Part shown: piece by piece, positions 6,654 through 10,056 of the stretch | How positions within the stretch are numbered: position 1 is the stretch's first letter | Layout of the letters: the number at the start of each line of letters is the position of its first letter | DNA from: Clostridia bacterium | GTDB lineage: Bacteria > Bacillota > Clostridia > Oscillospirales > CAG-272 | NCBI GenBank assembly: GCA_017621015.1 | Contig: JAGAUC010000269.1 | Location: forward strand, 1-10,056 | Direction: 5' to 3' | DNA length: 10,056 nucleotides | Position numbers and translations under genes: made by a program | Notes under the pieces: generated by a model | What the model saw: only the letters and a program-made list of their open reading frames with translations | What the model was told of the DNA's origin: nothing | Database searches by the model: none

Positions 6654-8194
6654 TAACATCTACATGGAAATTATACGAAAACGGCAAGGATCACAAGCGG
6701 CGCCTGGGGCTTTACGAGCGGGTGCGTGAGAACGAGCGCTTTTACCGCGGCGACCAATGGCACGGCGTAAATACCGAAAACCTCCCAAAGCCCGTGTTTA
6801 ACGTGGTGCGGCGAGTGATCGACTTTTTGGTCTGCTCGGTAGCGGCGGACCGCTACACCATCTCGTACACCGATGAGGATCTGCCCTTTAAGGGGGAGGG
6901 AAGGCTGGCGCAGGAGGTGGGGCGTGCACTCGCGCTTGTGACCCGAAATGCGGCCTACCGCTGGGAAAAATGCCGTATGGACGACCTGGTTTATACGCTT
7001 TTGCAGGATGCGGCCATTTCAGGTGACGGTGTGGCGTACTGCTATTGGGATACCGAGGCCGAAAGCGGTCGGTATCGCGGTGACATTGCCGTGCAGACAC
7101 TGGATTCGGTCAATCTTTTTGTGGCCGATATGAACCGCGCCGACATTCAGTCGCAGGAGTACGTGCTGTTGGCGGGGCGCGCGTCGGTGGACTCGCTTCG
7201 GCGCGAGGCGAGGAGACTGGGACTTAGCGAGCGAGAGATCGCAAGGATCCGCTCGGACGACGATTATGCGGACGGAGCCGGTGACTATGCCACAAGCGAG
7301 CTTTCGGACGGCGGTGACGGCAAGGCGACCTATCTTGTCCGCTTCTTCCGTGAAAACGGCAGGGTCGTTTACGAAAAATCGGTCAGGGAGTGCGTGCTTT
7401 GCCGCATCGTGACCGATTGTAAGCTCTATCCCGTAGCCTACTTCAACTGGAGCCGCGCCAAAAACTGCTTTCACGGCGCCTCGCCCATAAGCGAGATGCT
7501 GCCGGGGCAGAAGTACATCAACCGCGCCTATGCGATGATGATGAAGCACATGACCGACAGCGCTTTCTCCAAGGTGATCTATGACAAGAGTCGAATTCCC
7601 GAATGGAGCGGTGCGGTCGGTGAGGCCATCGCGGTGGTGGGCGCGCCCAACGTGTCAGACACGGTGGACGTCATTCCGCCCGGCAAAATGGAGAGTGGGT
7701 ATCTCCAGCTGATCGAAAACGCGCTTTCCACCACCAAGGAGCTGATGGGCGCGACCGAAACGGCACTGGGTAATACCGCTCCTACCAATACAAGCGCCAT
7801 CCTTGCGCTTCGTGAGACCTCCAAGCTGTCGCTCGGAAGGATCGAAAGCGCGCTGTCGCAATGCCTTGAGGATATTGCCAACATCTGGATCGACATGATG
7901 TGCGCGTATTATCCAAACGATCGATTGCTTGCCTACCGGGAGGGCGAGAAAACGCTTTCGGGTAAAGTCGATTTTGAGCTTCTGAAGCGCTGTCTGATCC
8001 GTGCGAGGGTGGATGTAGGCGAGTCCGAGCGCTACAGCGCGACGGCGACACTTAGTCTTTTGGACAAGCTGCTTGACGGAGGCTTTATCAAGCTCGAGGA
8101 TTATCTTGAGCATTTGCCGGACGGCCTCCTGCCCTCGCGCAGAGCGCTTCTGGCCAAGTATACGGAAGGAGTGAGGTCAAATGAACGAGAATGA
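6650..8194 (+). CDS. Phage portal protein
   Basis: The 514-residue product starts at the ATG at 6650 (AAAGGA-type site upstream, ATGA overlap with the previous gene). Portal hallmarks are present: a basic N-terminal helix leading to RFYRGDQWHGV (30-40), KPVFNVVRRVIDFLV (47-61), and YPVAYFNW followed by CFHGASPISEMLPGQKYINR. This last is the typical HG-x-S-x-x-x-x-x-x-x-x-Q-x-x-I-N block. Then come a clip/stem region and a long C-terminal helical part with TKELMGATETALGN and ALRETSKLSLGRIES. Portals form the dodecameric vertex ring through which the terminase pumps DNA and to which the head-tail adaptor binds. The length fits P22/SPP1-type portals that lack a large C-terminal barrel. The gene overlaps the scaffold gene by 14 bases. 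Intact. Confidence 0.92.
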   Translation: MITSTWKLYENGKDHKRRLGLYERVRENERFYRGDQWHGVNTENLPKPVFNVVRRVIDFLVCSVAADRYTISYTDEDLPFKGEGRLAQEVGRALALVTRNAAYRWEKCRMDDLVYTLLQDAAISGDGVAYCYWDTEAESGRYRGDIAVQTLDSVNLFVADMNRADIQSQEYVLLAGRASVDSLRREARRLGLSEREIARIRSDDDYADGAGDYATSELSDGGDGKATYLVRFFRENGRVVYEKSVRECVLCRIVTDCKLYPVAYFNWSRAKNCFHGASPISEMLPGQKYINRAYAMMMKHMTDSAFSKVIYDKSRIPEWSGAVGEAIAVVGAPNVSDTVDVIPPGKMESGYLQLIENALSTTKELMGATETALGNTAPTNTSAILALRETSKLSLGRIESALSQCLEDIANIWIDMMCAYYPNDRLLAYREGEKTLSGKVDFELLKRCLIRARVDVGESERYSATATLSLLDKLLDGGFIKLEDYLEHLPDGLLPSRRALLAKYTEGVRSNERE

Positions 8195-8648
8195 AGATCC
8201 GGGAACGGTTGTAGAGGCGGAGGCGGTGAATGAGACCGAGGCGGCCGAGCCTTTGGCGAATTCCACGGACGACCGCATGGCACTTGAGGCCGAGATCGAG
8301 CGGCTTCGGGGCGAGGTGGCGCGTCTTGGCGAGCTTCAAGCGCGCTCGCGCGGGGAGCTGGACGAGTTTTGCTTACTTTTCCCGAGTGTACCGCTTTCCT
8401 CCTTGCCGGGTGAGGTAAGAGAGGCGGTGGACGGCGGCGTGCCTCTGGCGGCGGCATATGCGCTGTATGAAAAACGTGAGGCGCATCGTGCGGCGTCCGG
8501 CCAAAGGAGCGCCGAGAGCTCCTGGCGCGGTATGAACGAAAGCGGAGGCGGTGAATATTATTCGCCGTCCGAGGTGAGGGAAATGTCGCAAAAGGAAGTC
8601 CACAAAAACTACAAAAAAATCATGGAATCCATGAAGCATTGGAAATGA
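8181..8648 (+). CDS. Phage capsid scaffolding protein (likely)
   Basis: This 155-residue protein lies between portal and major capsid genes, the canonical scaffold position. It has an acidic, low-complexity N-terminus (residues 1-30, rich in Glu/Asp/Ala), a predicted coiled coil at about 33-62 (heptad-like Leu/Ile with charged residues), a helical middle, a Gly/Ser-rich linker (118-124), and a basic C-terminal helix. That helix contains the motif SPSEVREMSQKEVHKNYKKI (128-147) and ends SMKHWK. The basic tail is where scaffolds of the P22 and phi29 type contact coat protein; I recognise similar S-x-x-E-V-R-x-M-S...NY-x-x-I-x-x-S-M endings from clostridial prophage scaffolds, from memory. It has no protease-like motif. 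Start ATG has AAGGAGTGAGG upstream and sits inside the portal end. Role is strongly suggested by position and architecture, not by catalytic signatures. Confidence 0.8.
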   Translation: MNENEDPGTVVEAEAVNETEAAEPLANSTDDRMALEAEIERLRGEVARLGELQARSRGELDEFCLLFPSVPLSSLPGEVREAVDGGVPLAAAYALYEKREAHRAASGQRSAESSWRGMNESGGGEYYSPSEVREMSQKEVHKNYKKIMESMKHWK

Positions 8649-8660
8649 AAACACAGAAGA

Positions 8661-8695
8661 GAAACAAAAACAATGAAAGGAAACAAAAACAATGA
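8661..8695 (+). repeat. 16-bp tandem repeat containing the capsid gene start
   Basis: GAAACAAAAACAATGA occurs exactly at 8661-8676 and 8680-8695, period 19. The second copy contains the start codon of the major capsid gene (8692). The first copy contains an ATG at 8673 that opens an 11-codon frame (10 residues) ending at 8705. An AAAGGA lies between the copies. The A-rich leader probably favours high translation of the coat protein; the duplication looks recent because the copies are identical. Confidence 0.85.
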
Positions 8696-9525
8696 GTGTT
8701 GCTAATTTTATTCCTACTATCTGGAGCGAGACGCTGTATGAGGGCCTTGTGGGCCAGTGCATTGCGGTCAAGAACTGCAATCGCGAGTTTGAGGGAGACA
8801 TTGCGGGCATTGGCTCGGAGGTCAAGATCGTCGGCATCGGCGACGTGAACATTCAGAACTACACGCCCAATTCCACCATCGGCGATCCCGACATTCTCAG
8901 CGATTCGGTGCGCAGCATGAGCATCGACCACGCCAGATACTTCAACTTTATGATCGACGACGTCAACCGCGTGCAGGCGTCGCCCAAGCTGATGGGCGCG
9001 GCGCTCAAAAACGCCGCCAGAGGTCTTGCCAACGTAGCCGACCGCGAGGTGCTTGCGCTTCACGCCGATGCCGCAAACAGCATTGACGTAACGGCGGCCA
9101 CCGAGGACAATCTGCTGAATCCCTTTATTGAGGCGCGCAATATTCTCTACAAGAACAACGTGACCGACTCCTCGGAGGTGGTCTTTGAGGTGTCGCCCGA
9201 CGTGGCGGCTCGCCTTTTCAAGGACAAGATGGAGCTGGTTACCAACAACAACGAGATGCTGGAGAACGGCTGCCTGGGCAGCATTATGGGCTGTAAGGTC
9301 TACGTTTCGGGCAACATTGCGGTTGACGAGGAGGGCGGCAAAAAGTATCATCGCTGCATCGCCCGCACCAAGCGCGCCATCGCGTTTGCTCAGCAGCTTC
9401 AGAAGATCGAGGCGTACCGCCCCGAGGGCTTCTTCGCCGATGCGGTCAAGGGTCTGTACCTTTACGGCATGAAGGTGGTCTATCCCACCGAGATGGTGAG
9501 AATCAACGTGGATATGGGAGCGTGA
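8692..9525 (+). CDS. Phage major capsid (coat) protein, HK97-type fold
   Basis: The 277-residue protein starts with NFIPTIWSETLYEGL (5-19), a common opening of tailed-phage coat proteins, and has a beta-rich stretch SEVKIVGIGDVNIQNYTP (42-59) where the E-loop is expected. The helical spine region follows (ARYFNFMIDDVNRVQASPKL, 81-100, then NAARGLANVADREVLALHADA), and the sequence MGCKVYVSG (199-207) with the YPTEMVRINV end (264-273) matches the closing A-domain strands. No prohead protease or maturation cleavage segment precedes it, consistent with use of a separate scaffold. At 277 residues it is compact compared with P22 coat (430) and lacks room for an inserted I-domain. The start lies 10 bases after AGGA in a tandemly repeated leader. 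The stop overlaps the next frame. Confidence 0.9.
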   Translation: MSVANFIPTIWSETLYEGLVGQCIAVKNCNREFEGDIAGIGSEVKIVGIGDVNIQNYTPNSTIGDPDILSDSVRSMSIDHARYFNFMIDDVNRVQASPKLMGAALKNAARGLANVADREVLALHADAANSIDVTAATEDNLLNPFIEARNILYKNNVTDSSEVVFEVSPDVAARLFKDKMELVTNNNEMLENGCLGSIMGCKVYVSGNIAVDEEGGKKYHRCIARTKRAIAFAQQLQKIEAYRPEGFFADAVKGLYLYGMKVVYPTEMVRINVDMGA

Positions 9526-9530
9526 TTTTC

Positions 9531-9926
9531 GTGCTTTGCAGTCAGATCTACAAAAAGGCGCTTCGGCTGATCGGTGAGGTCGAGCCGGACGATGCGCGCA
9601 CCGAGGATTATTTGGAGCGTGCGCCCTACATTCTGGCAAACGCCGTTTCGGAGCTTCGCATGCTGGATGTGCATTACCGCCGGGCGTTCGGGCTTGACGA
9701 GCAGGTGCTCGTACCCGACACCGAGCTGTGTCTGCCGCTTTCTGAGCGTTTTCCGCTCTGTGCGCGCTTTGTGCACGCGGTGAGTGCCTACCTCGCGTCG
9801 ATCCTTCTGATCGACGAGGACAGCACGCTTTCGGACAAGCTGTACGACAAGTTCTGCGTGGCGGTGACCGCCATCACCGAGGAGATCCCCGCCGAGAGGC
9901 AGAAGATCCTCGATATGTACCGATAA
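9531..9926 (+). CDS. Small head-completion / head-tail adaptor protein (gp4-like, putative)
   Basis: A 131-residue mostly helical protein follows the capsid gene directly. Its start SQIYKKALRLIGE, then DARTEDYLERAPYILANAVSELRML, matches the general form of short adaptors that dock under the portal in tailed phages (P22 gp4, SPP1 gp15, HK97 gp6-like). In these, helix 1 has a KAL-x-L-I-G-E core and helix 2 an acidic/aromatic D-Y-x-x-R-A-P. No catalytic motif is seen. GTG at 9531 is preferred because GGGAG lies 10 bases upstream; a GTG at 9522 would overlap the capsid stop by GTGA but has GGAG only one base away. It is the last gene before the terminator. The function is inferred from position and helical pattern. 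Confidence 0.65.
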   Translation: MLCSQIYKKALRLIGEVEPDDARTEDYLERAPYILANAVSELRMLDVHYRRAFGLDEQVLVPDTELCLPLSERFPLCARFVHAVSAYLASILLIDEDSTLSDKLYDKFCVAVTAITEEIPAERQKILDMYR

Positions 9927-9930
9927 AAAA

Positions 9931-9962
9931 GGAGGCTGAGCCATTTGGCTCAGCCTTCTTTT
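9931..9962. terminator. Intrinsic, probably bidirectional terminator closing the phage operon
   Basis: A stem of 9931-9942 with 9947-9958 (AGGCTGAGCC core paired perfectly, extended by one G-T and one G-C pair) has an ATTT loop. Four T residues follow on the right and six A residues precede on the left, so it can act on either strand. It begins 4 bases after the stop codon of the adaptor gene. Confidence 0.92.
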
Positions 9963-9970
9963 GTAAATTG

Positions 9971-10040
9971 AAGTTTGTCGAAGGGGAACGTGGGGCTCTG
10001 CCCCAAACCCCGCCACCTTTAAAAAGGTGGACCAAACTTT
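9971..10040. repeat. Structured intergenic repeat with two hairpins (dispersed-repeat candidate)
   Basis: Outer arms AAGTTTG (9971-9977) and CAAACTT (10033-10039) are complementary and enclose two hairpins: GGGGC-TCT-GCCCC (9992-10004) and CCACCTTT-AA-AAAGGTGG (10013-10030). The whole can fold as a two-armed cruciform in DNA or RNA. I recall very similar sequences scattered between genes of gut Clostridia, but cannot confirm copy number here. No protein is encoded. Confidence 0.65.
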
Positions 10041-10051
10041 TGCAGAATGGG
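10038..10051. repeat. Right copy of imperfect 14-bp direct repeat flanking the phage cassette
   Basis: TTTTGCAGAATGGG matches the left copy at 3158-3171 in 13 of 14 bases, same orientation. It overlaps the right arm of the structured repeat, so it may belong to that element and not to the phage cassette. Confidence 0.35.
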
Positions 10052-10056
10052 TCTGC

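Noticed and set aside
4674..6659. Minus-strand open frame of 661 codons across the end of terL and the gp10-like gene
   Set aside because: It is the antisense shadow of two well-supported plus-strand genes with coupled starts and stops. The translation is rich in Arg/Lys/His/Ala with no domain, and no ribosome site fits its start.
7019..7549. Several 100-180 codon minus-strand frames under the portal gene
   Set aside because: All lie antisense to the portal protein, whose motifs are conserved along this stretch. GC-rich codon bias produces such shadows.
3117..9962. Complete functional prophage
   Set aside because: No integrase, repressor, replication, tail, endolysin or holin gene is present, and host genes plus terminators bound the segment within 7 kb.
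9992..10030. Hairpins at the right edge as a second terminator or CRISPR-like repeat
   Set aside because: Neither hairpin is followed by a T tract, and there is only one unit with no spacer periodicity.

Overview
The window looks like chromosomal DNA from an uncultured, gut-type member of the Clostridia (Bacillota). The basis is a pair of consensus sigma-A promoters in an AT-rich divergent spacer, strong Shine-Dalgarno sequences, a moderately high-GC coding style, a Maf / DUF21-CBS-CorC gene pair, and a structured intergenic repeat at the right end of a kind I associate from memory with gut Clostridia. The lineage is inference; no rRNA or marker gene allows finer placement.

Left part (1-3116): host genes. 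On the minus strand, maf (nucleotide pyrophosphatase) is followed after 9 bases by an MFS-type permease that runs off the left edge. Diverging from them on the plus strand is a DUF21/CNNM-CBS-CorC membrane protein, ending in a strong intrinsic terminator. The 263-base divergent spacer holds two back-to-back promoters whose -35 regions form an inverted repeat. It also holds a Cys-rich 26-residue leader ORF with a near-perfect ribosome binding site, overlapping the membrane protein start.

Right part (about 3120-9962): a compact plus-strand operon of seven phage head and packaging genes: small terminase, large terminase, a beta-rich protein resembling P22 gp10-type tail hub/plug proteins, portal, scaffold, major capsid protein, and a small gp4-like head-completion adaptor. 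It ends in a bidirectional terminator. Genes are nearly all coupled (ATGA overlaps, a 14-base overlap, short gaps). All are intact except for doubt about the small terminase start. No integrase, repressor, replication, tail fibre, needle or lysis gene is visible, and host genes and two terminators bound the cassette. Together the products could in principle build a portal-bearing, DNA-filled, podovirus-like head and plug it.

Right edge (9963-10056): a two-hairpin intergenic repeat element. A 14-base sequence inside its right end matches 13/14 with a sequence just left of the phage cassette, so the two copies bracket it.

Most notable point: an apparently self-contained, capsid-and-packaging-only island between host genes. 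It could be a domesticated particle-forming locus (gene-transfer-agent-like or satellite-like) or a well-preserved prophage remnant; the sequence alone does not decide.
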